This document shows positions 48,921 to 61,764 of a DNA stretch of 64,000 bases, one piece after another. Within the stretch, counting starts at the first letter, position 1. Each line of letters starts with the position of its first letter. The notes beneath the pieces are model-generated. The model made no database searches. It saw only the letters and a list, made by a program, of their open reading frames with translations, and was not told the DNA's origin. The stretch lies in the NCBI GenBank assembly GCA_951804985.1, contig OX638135.1, forward strand, positions 5,922,826-5,986,825, written 5' to 3'. This DNA comes from Dryomyza anilis (Eukaryota; Arthropoda; Insecta; Diptera; Dryomyzidae). Made by a program: the position numbers and the translations under genes.

Positions 48921-50612
48921 GATCATTTTGATCATTTTGATCATTTTGATCATTTTGATCATTTTGATCAATTTGATCATTTTGATCATTTTGATCATTT
49001 TGATCATTTTGATCATTTTGATCATTTTGATCATTTTGATCATTTTGATCATTTTGATCATTTTGATCATTTTGATCATTTTGATCATTTTGATCATTTT
49101 GATCATTTTGATCATTTTGATCATTTTGATCATTTTGATCATTTTGATCATTTTGATCATTTTGATCTTTTTGATCTTTTTGATCTTTTTGATCTTTTTG
49201 ATCTTTTTGATCTTTTTGATCTTTTTGATCTTTTTGATCTTTTTGATCTTTTTGATCTTTTTGATCTTTTTGATCTTTTTGATCTTTTTGATCTTTTTGA
49301 TCTTTTTGATCTTTTTGATCTTTTTGATCTTTTTGATCTTTTTGATCTTTTTGATCTTTTTGATCTTTTTGATCTTTTTGATCTTTTTGATCTTTTTGAT
49401 CTTTTTGATCTTTTTGATCTTTTTGATCTTTTTGATCTTTTTGATCATTTTGATCATTTTGATCATTTTGATCATTTTGATCATTTTGATCATTTTGATC
49501 AGTTTGATCAGTTTGATCAGTTTGATCAGTTTGATCAGTTTGATCAGTTTGGTCAGTTTGGTCAGTTTGATCAGTTTGATCAGTTTGATCATTTTGATCA
49601 TTTTGATCATTTTGATCATTTTGATCATTTTGATCATTTTGATCATTTTGATCATTTCGATCATTTTGATCATTTTGATCATTTTGATCATTTTGATCAT
49701 TTTGATCATTTTGATCATTTTGATCATTTTGATCATTTTGATCATTTTGATCATTTTGATCATTTTGATCATTTTGATCATTTTGATCATTTTGATCATT
49801 TTGATCATTTTGATCATTTTGATCATTTTGATCATTTTGATCATTTTGATCATTTTGATCATTTTGATCATTTTGATCATTTTGATCATTTTGATCATTT
49901 TGATCATTTTGATCATTTTGATCATTTTGATCATTTTGATCATTTTGATCATTTTGATCATTGTGATCATTTTGATCATTTTGATCATTTTGATCATTTT
50001 GATCATTTTGATCATTTTGATCATTTTGATCATTTTGATCATTTTGATCATTTTGATCTTTTTGATCTTTTTGATCTTTTTGATCTTTTTGATCTTTTTG
50101 ATCATTTTGATCATTTTGATCATTTTGATCATTTTGATCATTTTGATCAGTTTGATCAGTTTGATCAGTTTGATCAGTTTGATCAGTTTGATCAGTTTGA
50201 TCAGTTTGATCAGTTTGATCAGTTTGATCATTTTGATCATTTTGATCATTTTGATCATTTTGATCATTTTGATCATTTTGATCTTTTTGATCTTTTTGAT
50301 CTTTTTGATCTTTTTGATCAGTTTGATCAGTTTGATCAGTTTGATCAGTTTGATCAGTTTGATCAGTTTGATCAGTTTGATCATTTTGATCATTTTGATC
50401 ATTTTGATCATTTTGATCATTTTGATCATTTTGATCATTTTGATCATTTTGATCATTTTGATCATTTTGATCATTTTGATCATTTTGATCATTTTGATCA
50501 TTTTGATCTTTTTGATCTTTTTGATCTTTTTGATCTTTTTGATCTTTTTGATCTTTTTGATCATTTTGATCATTTTGATCATTTTGATCATTTTGATCAT
50601 TTTGATCATTTT
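48921..50612. repeat. A-rich spacer with partial AG combs
   Basis: Order: A5, GATCAATTT (48966), A21, T31 (49164-49442), A6, AG6, GGTCAGTTT x2 (49551), AG2, a long A block with GATCATTTC (49650) and GATCATTGT (49956), T5, A5, AG9, A6, T4, AG7, A14, T6, A6. At 50,316 an AG block follows a T block directly, an exception to the usual A flanks. Confidence 0.93.
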
Positions 50613-51359
50613 GATCAGTTTGATCAGTTTGATCAGTTTGATCATTTTGATCATTTTGATCAGTTTGATCAGTTTGATCAGTTTGATCAGTTTGATCATT
50701 TTGATCATTTTGATCATTTTGATCATTTTGATCATTTTGATCATTTTGATCATTTTGATCATTTTGATCATTTTGATCATTTTGATCATTTTGATCATTT
50801 TGATCATTTTGATCATTTTGATCATTTTGATCATTTTGATCATTTTGATCATTTTGATCATTTTGATCATTTTGATCTTTTTGATCTTTTTGATCTTTTT
50901 GATCATTTTGATCATTTTGATCATTTTGATCATTTTGATCATTTTGATCATTTTGATCAGTTTGATCAGTTTGATCAGTTTGATCAGTTTGATCAGTTTG
51001 ATCAGTTTGATCAGTTTGATCAGTTTGATCAGTTTGATCAGTTTGATCATTTTGATCATTTTGATCATTTTGATCATTTTGATCATTTTGATCAGTTTGA
51101 TCAGTTTGATCAGTTTGATCATTTTGATCATTTTGATCATTTTGATCATTTTGATCATTTTGATCATTTTGATCTTTTTGATCTTTTTGATCTTTTTGAT
51201 CTTTTTGATCTTTTTGATCTTTTTGATCATTTTGATCATTTTGATCATTTTGATCATTTTGATCATTTTGATCAGTTTGATCAGTTTGATCAGTTTGATC
51301 AGTTTGATCAGTTTGATCAGTTTGATCAGTTTGGTCAGTTTGATCAGTTTGATCAGTTT
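50613..51359. repeat. Short-block comb of AG, A and T, copy 2
   Basis: Run lengths: AG3, A2, AG4, A20, T3, A6, AG10, A5, AG3, A6, T6, A5, AG7, GGTCAGTTT (51333), AG2. Total 83 units. Starts 2,421 bp (269 units) after copy 1; the first six blocks are identical in length and the rest differ by at most two units. Confidence 0.95.
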
Positions 51360-52511
51360 GATCATTTTGATCATTTTGATCATTTTGATCATTTTGATCA
51401 TTTTGATCATTTTGATCATTTTGATCATTTTGATCATTTTGATCATTTTGATCATTTTGATCATTTTGATCATTTTGATCATTTTGATCATTTTGATCAT
51501 TTTGATCATTTTGATCATTTTGATCATTTTGATCATTTTGATCATTTTGATCATTTTGATCATTTTGATCATTTTGATCATTTTGATCATTTTGATCATT
51601 TTGATCATTTTGATCATTTTGATCATTTTGATCATTTTGATCATTTTGATCATTTTGATCATTTTGATCATTTTGATCATTTTGATCATTTTGATCATTT
51701 TGATCATTTTGATCATTTTGATCATTTTGATCTTTTTGATCTTTTTGATCTTTTTGATCTTTTTGATCTTTTTGATCTTTTTGATCTTTTTGATCTTTTT
51801 GATCTTTTTGATCTTTTTGATCTTTTTGATCTTTTTGATCTTTTTGATCTTTTTGATCTTTTTGATCTTTTTGATCTTTTTGATCTTTTTGATCTTTTTG
51901 ATCTTTTTGATCTTTTTGATCTTTTTGATCTTTTTGATCTTTTTGATCTTTTTGATCTTTTTGATCTTTTTGATCATTTTGATCATTTTGATCATTTTGA
52001 TGATTTTGATGATTTTGATCATTTTGATCATTTTGATCATTTTGATCATTTTGATCATTTTGATCATTTTGATCATTTTGATCATTTTGATCATTTTGAT
52101 CATTTTGATCATTTTGATCATTTTGATCATTTTGATCATTTTGATCATTTTGATCATTTTGATCATTTTGATCATTTTGATCATTTTGATCATTTTGATC
52201 ATTTTGATCATTTTGATCATTTTGATCATTTTGATCATTTTGATCATTTTGATCATTTTGATCATTTTGATCATTTTGATCATTTTGATCATTTTGATCA
52301 TTTTGATCATTTTGATCATTTTGATCATTTTGATCATTTTGATCATTTTGATCATTTTGATCATTTTGATGATTTTGATCATTTTGATCATTTTGATCAT
52401 TTTGATCATTTTGATCATTTTGATCATTTTGATCATTTTGATCATTTTGATCATTTTGATCATTTTGATCATTTTGATCATTTTGATCATTTTGATCATT
52501 TTGATCATTTT
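51360..52511. repeat. A41, T27 and A block with GATGATTTT markers
   Basis: Order: A41 (51360-51728), T27, A3, GATGATTTT x2 (51999, 52008), A39, GATGATTTT (52368), A15. A-type units otherwise. Confidence 0.95.
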
Positions 52512-53967
52512 GACCATTTTGATCTTTTTGATCTTTTTGATCTTTTTGATCTTTTTGATATTTTTGATCTTTTTGATCTTTTTGATCTTTTTGATCTTTT
52601 TGATCTTTTTGATCTTTTTGATCTTTTTGATCTTTTTGATCTTTTTGATCTTTTTGATCTTTTTGATCTTTTTGATCTTTTTGATCTTTTTGATCTTTTT
52701 GATCTTTTTGATCTTTTTGATCTTTTTGATCTTTTTGATCTTTTTGATCTTTTTGATCTTTTTGATCTTTTTGATCTTTTGATCTTTTGATCTTTTTGAT
52801 CTTTTTGACCTTTTTGACCTTTTTGATCTTTTTGATCTTTTTGATCTTTTTGATCTTTTTGATCTTTTTGATCTGTTTGATCTGTTTGATCTGTTTGATC
52901 TGTTTGATCTGTTTGATCTGTTTGATCTTTTTGATCTGTTTGATCTGTTTGATCTGTTTGATCTGTTTGATCTGTTTGATCTTTTTGATCTTTTTGATCT
53001 TTTTGATCTTTTTGATCTTTTTGATCTTTTTGATCTTTTTGATCTTTTTGATCTTTTTGATCTTTTTGATCTTTTTGATCTTTTTGATCTTTTTGATCTT
53101 TTTGATCTTTTTGATCTTTTTGATCTTTTTGATCTTCTTGATCTTCTTGATCTTCTTGATCTTCTTGATCTTCTTGATCTTCTTGATCTTTTTGATCTTT
53201 TTGATCTTTTTGATCTTTTTGATCTTTTTGATCTTTTTGATCTTTTTGATCTTTTTGATCTTTTTGATCTTTTTGATCTTTTTGATCTTTTTGATCTTTA
53301 TGATCTTTTTGATCTTTTTGATCTTTTTGATCATTTTGATCATTTTGATCATTTTGATCATTTTGATCATTTTGATCATTTTGATCATTTTGATCATTTT
53401 GATCATTTTGATCATTTTGATCATTTTGATCATTTTGATCATTTTGATCATTTTGATCATTTTGATCATTTTGATCATTTTGATCATTTTGATCATTTTG
53501 ATCATTTTGATCATTTTGATCATTTTGATCATTTTGATCATTTTGATCATTTTGATCATTTTGATCATTTTGATCATTTTGATCATTTTGATCATTTTGA
53601 TCATTTTGATCATTTTGATCATTTTGATCATTTTGATCATTTTGATCATTTTGATCATTTTGATCATTTTGATCATTTTGATCATTTTGATCATTTTGAT
53701 CATTTTGATCATTTTGATCATTTTGATCATTTTGATCATTTTGATCATTTTGATCATTTTGATCATTTTGATCATTTTGATCATTTTGATCATTTTGATC
53801 ATTTTGATCATTTTGATCATTTTGATCATTTTGATCATTTTGATCATTTTGATCATTTTGATCATTTTGATCATTTTGATCATTTTGATCATTTTGATCA
53901 TTTTGATCATTTTGATCATTTTGATCATTTTGATCATTTTGATCATTTTGATCATTTTGATCATTTT
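52512..53967. repeat. 1,458-bp-class higher-order repeat, copy 1
   Basis: GACCATTTT (52512), T4, GATATTTTT, T23, two 8-bp units (52773-52788), T2, GACC2, T5, TG6, T1, TG5, T17, TTCTT6 (53131-53184), T12, TTTAT (53293), T3, A71 (53329-53967). The next GACCATTTT is 1,456 bp on, which is 162 units less the two bases lost in the 8-bp units. Confidence 0.95.
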
Positions 53968-55089
53968 GACCATTTTGATCTTTTTGATCTTTTTGATCTT
54001 TTTGATCTTTTTGATATTTTTGATCTTTTTGATCTTTTTGATCTTTTTGATCTTTTTGATCTTTTTGATCTTTTTGATCTTTTTGATCTTTTTGATCTTT
54101 TTGATCTTTTTGATCTTTTTGATCTTTTTGATCTTTTTGATCTTTTTGATCTTTTTGATCTTTTTGATCTTTTGATCTTTTGATCTTTTGATCTTTTTGA
54201 TCTTTTTGATCTTTTTGACCTTTTTGATCTTTTTGATCTTTTTGATCTTTTTGATCTTTTTGATCTTTTTGATCTGTTTGATCTGTTTGATCTGTTTGAT
54301 CTGTTTGATCTGTTTGATCTGTTTGATCTTTTTGATCTGTTTGATCTGTTTGATCTGTTTGATCTGTTTGATCTGTTTGATCTTTTTGATCTTTTTGATC
54401 TTTTTGATCTTTTTGATCTTTTTGATCTTTTTGATCTTTTTGATCTTTTTGATCTTTTTGATCTTTTTGATCTTTTTGATCTTCTTGATCTTCTTGATCT
54501 TCTTGATCTTCTTGATCTTCTTGATCTTTTTGATCTTTTTGATCTTTTTGATCTTTTTGATCTTTTTGATCATTTTGATCATTTTGATCTTTTTGATCTT
54601 TTTGATCTTTTTGATCTTTTTGATCTTTTTGATCTTTTTGATCTTTTTGATCTTTTTGATCTTTTTGATCTTTTTGATCTTTTTGATCTTTTTGATCATT
54701 TTGATCATTTTGATCATTTTGATCATTTTGATCATTTTGATCATTTTGATCATTTTGATCATTTTGATCATTTTGATCATTTTGATCATTTTGATCATTT
54801 TGATCATTTTGATCATTTTGATCATTTTGATCATTTTGATCATTTTGATCATTTTGATCATTTTGATCATTTTGATCATTTTGATCATTTTGATCATTTT
54901 GATCATTTTGATCATTTTGATCATTTTGATCATTTTGATCATTTTGATCATTTTGATCATTTTGATCATTTTGATCATTTTGATCATTTTGATCATTTTG
55001 ATCATTTTGATCATTTTGATCATTTTGATCATTTTGATCATTTTGATCATTTTGATCATTTTGATCATTTTGATCATTTTGATCATTTT
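53968..55089. repeat. 1,458-bp-class higher-order repeat, copy 2
   Basis: GACCATTTT (53968), T4, GATATTTTT, T16, three 8-bp units (54166-54189), T3, GACC1, T5, TG6, T1, TG5, T11, TTCTT5 (54478-54522), T5, A2, T12, A44 (54694-55089). GACCATTTT occurs only at these two places. Confidence 0.95.
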
Positions 55090-57933
55090 GATCTTTTTGA
55101 TCTTTTTGATCTTTTTGATCTCTTTGATCTCTTTGATCTTTTTGATCTTTTTGATCTTTTTGATCTTTTTGATCTTTTTGATCTTTTTGATCTTTTTGAT
55201 CTTTTTGATCTTTTTGATCTTTTTGATCTTTTTGATCATTTTGATCATTTTGATCATTTTGATCATTTTGATCATTTTGATCATTTTGATCATTTTGATC
55301 ATTTTGATCATTTTGATCATTTTGATCATTTTGATCATTTTGATCATTTTGATCATTTTGATCATTTTGATCTTTTTGATCTTTTTGATCTTTTTGATCT
55401 TTTTGATCTTTTTGATCTTTTTGATCTTTTTGATCTTTTTGATCTTTTTGATCTTTTTGATCTTTTTGATCTTTTTGATCTTCTTGATCTTTTTGATCTT
55501 TTTGATCTTCTTGATCTTTTTGATATTTTTGATCTTTTTGATCTTTTTGATCTTTTTGATCTTTTTGATCTTTTTGATCTTTTTGATCTTTTTGACCTTT
55601 TTGATCTTTTTGATCTTTTTGATCTTTTTGATCTTTTTGATCTTTTTGATCTTTTTGATCTTTTTGATCTTTTTGATCTTTTTGATCTTTTTGATCTTTT
55701 TGATCTTTTTGATCTTTTTGATCTTTTTGATCTTTTTGATCTTTTTGATCTTTTTGATCTTTTTGATCTTTTTGATCTTTTTGATCTTTTTGATCTTTTT
55801 GATCTTTTTGATCTTTTTGATCTTTTTGATCTTTTTGATCTTTTTGATCTTTTTGATCTTTTTGATCTTTTTGATCTTTTTGATCTTTTTGATCTTTTTG
55901 ATCTTTTTGATCTTCTTGATCTTTTTGATCTTTTTGATCTTTTTGATCTTTTTGATCTTTTTGATCTTTTTGATCTTTTTGATCTTTTTGATCTTTTTGA
56001 TCTTTTTGATCTTTTTGATCTTTTTGATCTTTTTGATCTTTTTGATCTTTTTGATCTTTTTAATCTTTTTGATCTTTTTAATCTTTTTGATCTTTTTGAT
56101 CTTTTTGATCTTTTTGATCTTTTTGATCTTTTTGATCTTTTTGATCTTTTTGATCTTTTTGATCTTTTTGATCTTTTTGATCTTTTTGATCTTCTTGATC
56201 TTTTTGATCTTCTTGATCTTTTTGATCTTTTTGATCTTTTTGATCTTTTTGATCTTTTTGATCTTATTGATCTTTTTGATCTTTTTGATCTTTTTGACCT
56301 TTATGACCTTTTTGACCTTTTTGACCTTTTTGATCTTTTTGATCTTTTTGATCTTTTTGATCTTTTTGATCTTTTTGATCTTTTTGATCTTTTTGATCTT
56401 TTTGATCTTTTTGATCATTTTGATCTTTTTGATCTTTTTGATCTTTTTGATCTTTTTGATCTTTTTGATCTTTTTGATCTTTTTGATCTTTTTGATCTTT
56501 TTGATCTTTTTGATCATTTTGATCTTTTTGATCTTTTTGATCTTTTTGATCTTTTTGATCTTTTTGATCTTTTTGATCATTTTGATCTTTTTGATCTTTT
56601 TGATCTTTTTGATCTTTTTGATCTTTTTGATCTTTTTGATCTTTTTGATCTTTTTGATCTTTTTGATCTTTTTGATCTTTTTGATCTTTTTGATCTTTTT
56701 GATCTTTTTGATCTTTTTGATCTTTTTGATCATTTTGATCATTTTGATCATTTTGATCATTTTGATCATTTTGATCATTTTGATCATTTTGATCATTTTG
56801 ATCATTTTGATCATTTTGATCATTTTGATCATTTTGATCATTTTGATCATTTTGATCATTTTGATCATTTTGATCATTTTGATCATTTTGATCATTTTGA
56901 TCATTTTGATCATTTTGATCTTTTTGATCTTTTTGATCTTTTTGATCTTTTTGATCTTTTTGATCATTTTGATCATTTTGATCATTTTGATCATTTTGAT
57001 CTTTTTGATCTTTTTGATCTTCTTGATCTTTTTGATCTTCTTGATCTTTTTGATCTTCTTGATCTTTTTGATCTTTTTGATCTTTTTGATCTTTTTGATC
57101 TTTTTGATCTTTTTGATCTTATTGATCTTATTGATCTTATTGATCTTTTTGATCTTTTTGACCTTTTTGACCTTTTTGACCTTTTTGATCTTTTTGATCT
57201 TTTTGATCTTTTTGATCTTTTTGATCTTTTTGATCTTTTTGATCTTTTTGATCTTTTTGATCTTTTTGATCTTTTTGATCTTTTTGATCTTTTTGATCTT
57301 TTTGATCTTTTTGATCTTTTTGATCTTTTTGATCTTTTTGATCTTTTTGATCTTTTTGATCTTTTTGATCTTTTTGATCTTTTTGATCTTTTTGATCTTT
57401 TTGATCTTTTTGATCTTTTTGATCTTTTTGATCTTTTTGATCTTTTTGATCTTTTTGATCTTTTTGATCTTTTTGATCTTTTTGATCTTTTTGATCTTTT
57501 TGATCTTTTTGATCTTTTTGATCTTTTTGATCTTTTTGATCTTTTTGATCTTTTTGATCTTTTTGATCTTTTTGATCTTTTTGATCTTTTTGATCTTTTT
57601 GATCTTTTTGATCTTTTTGATCTTTTTGATCTTTTTGATCTTTTTGATCTTTTTGATCTTTTTGATCTTTTTGATCATTTTGATCATTTTGATCATTTTG
57701 ATCTTTTTGATCTTTTTGATCTTTTTGATCTTTTTGATCTTTTTGATCTTTTTGATCTTTTTGATCTTTTTGATCTTTTTGATCTTTTTGATCTTTTTGA
57801 TCTTTTTGATCTTTTTGATCTTTTTGATCTTTTTGATCTTTTTGATCTTTTTGATCTTTTTGATCTTTTTGATCTTTTTGATCTTTTTGATCTTTTTGAT
57901 CTTTTTGATCTTTTTGATCTTTTTGATCATTTT
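55090..57933. repeat. T-rich field with dispersed markers
   Basis: Contains GATCTCTTT x2 (55117), A15 (55234-55368), TTCTT (55477, 55504, 55909, 56188, 56206), GATATTTTT (55522), GACC (55594), AATCTTTTT (56062, 56080), TTATT (56260), GACCTTTAT plus GACC3 (56296-56331), single A units (56413, 56512, 56575), A21 (56728-56916), T5, A4, TTCTT alternating with T (57016-57060), TTATT3 (57115), T2, GACC3 (57160-57186), T54, A3, T25, A1. The A4, TTCTT, TTATT, GACC order resembles the 34.3-35.1 kb region. Confidence 0.9.
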
Positions 57934-60135
57934 GATCATATTGATCATTTTGATCATTTTGATCATTTTGATCATTTTGATCATTTTGATCATTTTGATC
58001 ATTTTGATCTTTTTGATCTTTTTGATCTTTTTGATCTTTTTGATCTTTTTGATCTTTTTGATCTTTTTGATCTTTTTGATCTTTTTGATCTTTTTGATCT
58101 TTTTGATCTTTTTGATCTTTTTGATCTTTTTGATATTTTTGATATTTTTGATCTTTTTGATCTTTTTGATCTTTTTGATCTTTTTGATCTTTTTGATCTT
58201 TTTGATCTTTTTGATCTTTTTGATCTTTTTGATCTTTTTGATCTTTTTGATCTTTTTGATCTTTTTGATCTTTTTGATCTTTTTGATCTTTTTGATCTTT
58301 TTGATCTTTTTGATCTTTTTGATCTTTTTGATCTTTTTGATCTTTTTGATCTTTTTGATCTTTTTGATCTTCTTGATCTTTTTGATCTTCTTGATCTTCT
58401 TGATCTTTTTGATCTTTTTGATCTTCTTGATCTTTTTGATCTTTTTGATCTTTTTGATCTTTTTGATCTTTTTGATCTTTTTGATCTTTTTGATCTTTTT
58501 GATCTTTTTGATCTTTTTGATCTTTTTGATCTTTTTGATCTTTTTGATCTTTTTGATCTTTTTGATCTTTTTGATCTTTTTGATCTTTTTGATCTTTTTG
58601 ATCTTTTTGATCTTTTTGATCTTTATGATCTTTTTGATCTTTTTGATCTTTTTAATCATTTTAATCTTTTTGATCTTTTTGATCTTTTTGATCTTTTTGA
58701 TCTTTTTGATCTTTTTGATCTTTTTGATCTTTTTGATCTTTTTGATCTTTTTGATCTTTTTGATCTTTTTGATCTTTTTGATCTTTTTGATCTTTTTGAT
58801 CTTTTTGATCTTTTTGATCTTTTTGATCTTTTTGATCTTTTTGATCTTTTTGATTTTTTTGATCTTTTTGATCTTTTTGATCTTTTTGATCTTTTTGATC
58901 TTTTTGATCTTTTTGATCTTTTTGATCTTTTTGATCTTTTTGATCTTTTTGATCTTTTTGATCTTTTTGATCTTTTTGATCTTTTTGATCTTTTTGATCT
59001 TTTTGATCTTTTTGATCTTTTGATCTTTTTGATCTTTTTGATCATTTTGATCATTTTGATCATTTTGATCATTTTGATCATTTTGATCATTTTGATCATT
59101 TTGATCATTTTGATCATTTTGATCATTTTGATCATTTTGATCATTTTGATCATTTTGATCATTTTGATCATTTTGATCATTTTGATCATTTTGATCATTT
59201 TGATCTTTTTGATCTTTTTGATCTTTTTGATCTTTTTGATCTTTTTGATCTTTTTGATCTTTTTGATCTTTATGATCTTTTTGATCTTTTTGATCTTTTT
59301 GATCTTTTTGATCTTTTTGATCTTTTTGATCATTTTGATCATTTTGATCATTTTGATCATTTTGATCATTTTGATCATTTTGATCATTTTGATCATTTTG
59401 ATCATTTTGATCATTTTGATCATTTTGATCATTTTGATCATTTTGATCATTTTGATCATTTTGATCATTTTGATCATTTTGATCTTCTTGATCATTTTGA
59501 TCTTCTTGATCTTTTTGATCTTTTTGATCTTTTTGATCTTTTTGATCTTTTTGATCTTTTTGATCTTTTTGATCTTTTTGATCTTTTTGATCTTTTTGAT
59601 CTTTTTGATCTTTTTGATCTTTTTGATCTTTTTGATCTTTTTGATCTTTTTGATCTTTTTGATCTTTTTGATCTTTTTGATCTTTTTGATCTTTTTGATC
59701 TTTTTGATCTTTTTGATCTTTTTGATCTTTTTGATCTTTTTGATCTTTTTGATCTTTTTGATCTTTTTGATCTTTTTGATCTTTTTGATCTTTTTGATCT
59801 TTTTGATCTTTTGATCTTTTTGATCTTTTTGATCTTTTGATCTTTTTGATCTTTTTGATCTTTTTGATCTTTTTGATCTTTTTGATCTTTTTGATCTTTT
59901 TGATCTTTTTGATCTTTTTGATCTTTTTGATCTTTTTGATCTTTTTGATCTTTTTGATCTTTTTGATCTTTTTGATCTTTTTGATCTTTTTGATCTTTTT
60001 GATCTTTTTGATCTTTTTGATCTTTTTGATCTTTTTGATCTTTTTGATCTTTTTGATCTTTTTGATCTTTTTGATCTTTTTGATCTTTTTGATCTTTTTG
60101 ATCTTTTTGATCTTTTTGATCTTTTTGATCTTTTT
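57934..60135. repeat. Diverged fourth copy of the GATCATATT-to-GACC part of repeat III
   Basis: GATCATATT (57934), A7, T14, GATATTTTT x2, T24, TTCTT-T-TTCTT2-T2-TTCTT, T21, TTTAT (58618), T3, AATCATTTT, AATCTTTTT, T20, GATTTTTTT (58852), T17, 8-bp unit (59014), T2, A18, T7, TTTAT, T6, A17, TTCTT-A-TTCTT (59481-59507), T33, 8-bp unit (59805), T2, 8-bp unit (59831), T33. The sequence GATTTTTTT, T15-19, 8-bp unit, T2-3, A18-22 matches 31,140, 37,219 and, more loosely, 41,857. Confidence 0.85.
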
Positions 60136-60963
60136 GACCTTTTTGTTCTTTTTGTTCTTTTTGATCTTTTTGATCTTTTTGATCTTTTTGATCTTTTTGA
60201 TCTTTTTGATCTTTTTGATCTTTTTGATCTTTTTGATCTTTTTGATCTTTTTGATCTTTTTGATCATTTTGATCATTTTGATCATTTTGATCATTTTGAT
60301 CATTTTGATCATTTTGATCATTTTGATCATTTTGATCATTTTGATCATTTTGATCATTTTGATCATTTTGATCATTTTGATCATTTTGATCATTTTGATC
60401 ATTTTGATCATTTTGATCATTTTGATCATTTTGATCATTTTGATCATTTTGATCATTTTGATCATTTTGATCATTTTGATCATTTTGATCATTTTGATCA
60501 TTTTGATCATTTTGATCATTTTGATCATTTTGATCATTTTGATCATTTTGATCATTTTGAACATTTTGATCATTTTGATCATTTTGATCATTTTGATCAT
60601 TTTGATCATTTTGATCATTTTGATCATTTTGATCATTTTGATCATTTTGATCATTTTGATCATTTTGATCATTTTGATCATTTTGATCATTTTGATCATT
60701 TTGATCATTTTGATCATTTTGATCATTTTGATCATTTTGATCATTTTGATCATTTTGATCATTTTGATCAGTTTGATCATTTTGATCATTTTGATCATTT
60801 TGATCTTTTTGATATTTTTGATATTTTTGATATTTTTGATCTTTTTGATCTTATTGATCTTTTTGATCTTTTTGATCTTTTTGATCTTTTTGATCTGTTT
60901 GATCTGTTTGATCTGTTTGATCTGTTTGATCTGTTTGATCTGTTTGATCTGTTTGATCTGTTT
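60136..60963. repeat. GACC-GTTC-GAACATTTT-TG cassette, copy c1
   Basis: GACC1, GTTC2 (60145), T11, A33, GAACATTTT (60559), A22, AG1 (60766), A3, T1, GATATTTTT x3 (60811), T1, TTATT, T4, TG8 (60892-60963). Same order as cassettes a and b with one GAACATTTT and three GATATTTTT. Confidence 0.93.
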
Positions 60964-61764
60964 GATCAGTTTGATCATTTTGATCATTTTGATCTTTTTG
61001 ATATTTTTGATATTTTTGATATTTTTGATCTTTTTGATCTTATTGATCTTTTTGATCTTTTTGATCTTTTTGATCTGTTTGATCTGTTTGATCTGTTTGA
61101 TCTGTTTGATCTGTTTGATCTGTTTGATCTGTTTGATCTGTTTGATCTGTTTGATCTGTTTGATCTGTTTGATCTGTTTGATCTGTTTGATCTGTTTGAT
61201 CTGTTTGATCTGTTTGATCTGTTTGATCTGTTTGATCTGTTTGATCTGTTTGATCTGTTTGATCTGTTTGATCTGTTTGATCTGTTTGATCTGTTTGATC
61301 TGTTTGATCTGTTTGATCTGTTTGATCTGTTTGATCTGTTTGATCTGTTTGATCTGTTTGATCTGTTTGATCTGTTTGATCTGTTTGATCTGTTTGATCT
61401 GTTTGATCTGTTTGATCTGTTTGATCTGTTTGATCTGTTTGATCTGTTTGATCTGTTTGATCTGTTTGATCTGTTTGATCTGTTTGATCTGTTTGATCTG
61501 TTTGATCTGTTTGATCTGTTTGATCTGTTTGATCTGTTTGATCTGTTTGATCTGTTTGATCTGTTTGATCTGTTTGATCTGTTTGATCTGTTTGATCTGT
61601 TTGATCTGTTTGATCTGTTTGATCTGTTTGATCTGTTTGATCTGTTTGATCTGTTTGATCTGTTTGATCTGTTTGATCTGTTTGATCTGTTTGATCTGTT
61701 TGATCTGTTTGATCTGTTTGATCTGTTTGATCTTTTTGATCTGTTTGATCTGTTTGATCTGTTT
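60964..61764. repeat. Tandem partial cassette c2 with the longest TG block (73 units)
   Basis: AG1, A2, T1, GATATTTTT x3 (61000), T1, TTATT, T3, TG73 (61072-61728), T1, TG3. The GATATTTTT triplets of c1 and c2 are 189 bp (21 units) apart, so the end of the cassette was duplicated and only the second TG block is large. Confidence 0.95.
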
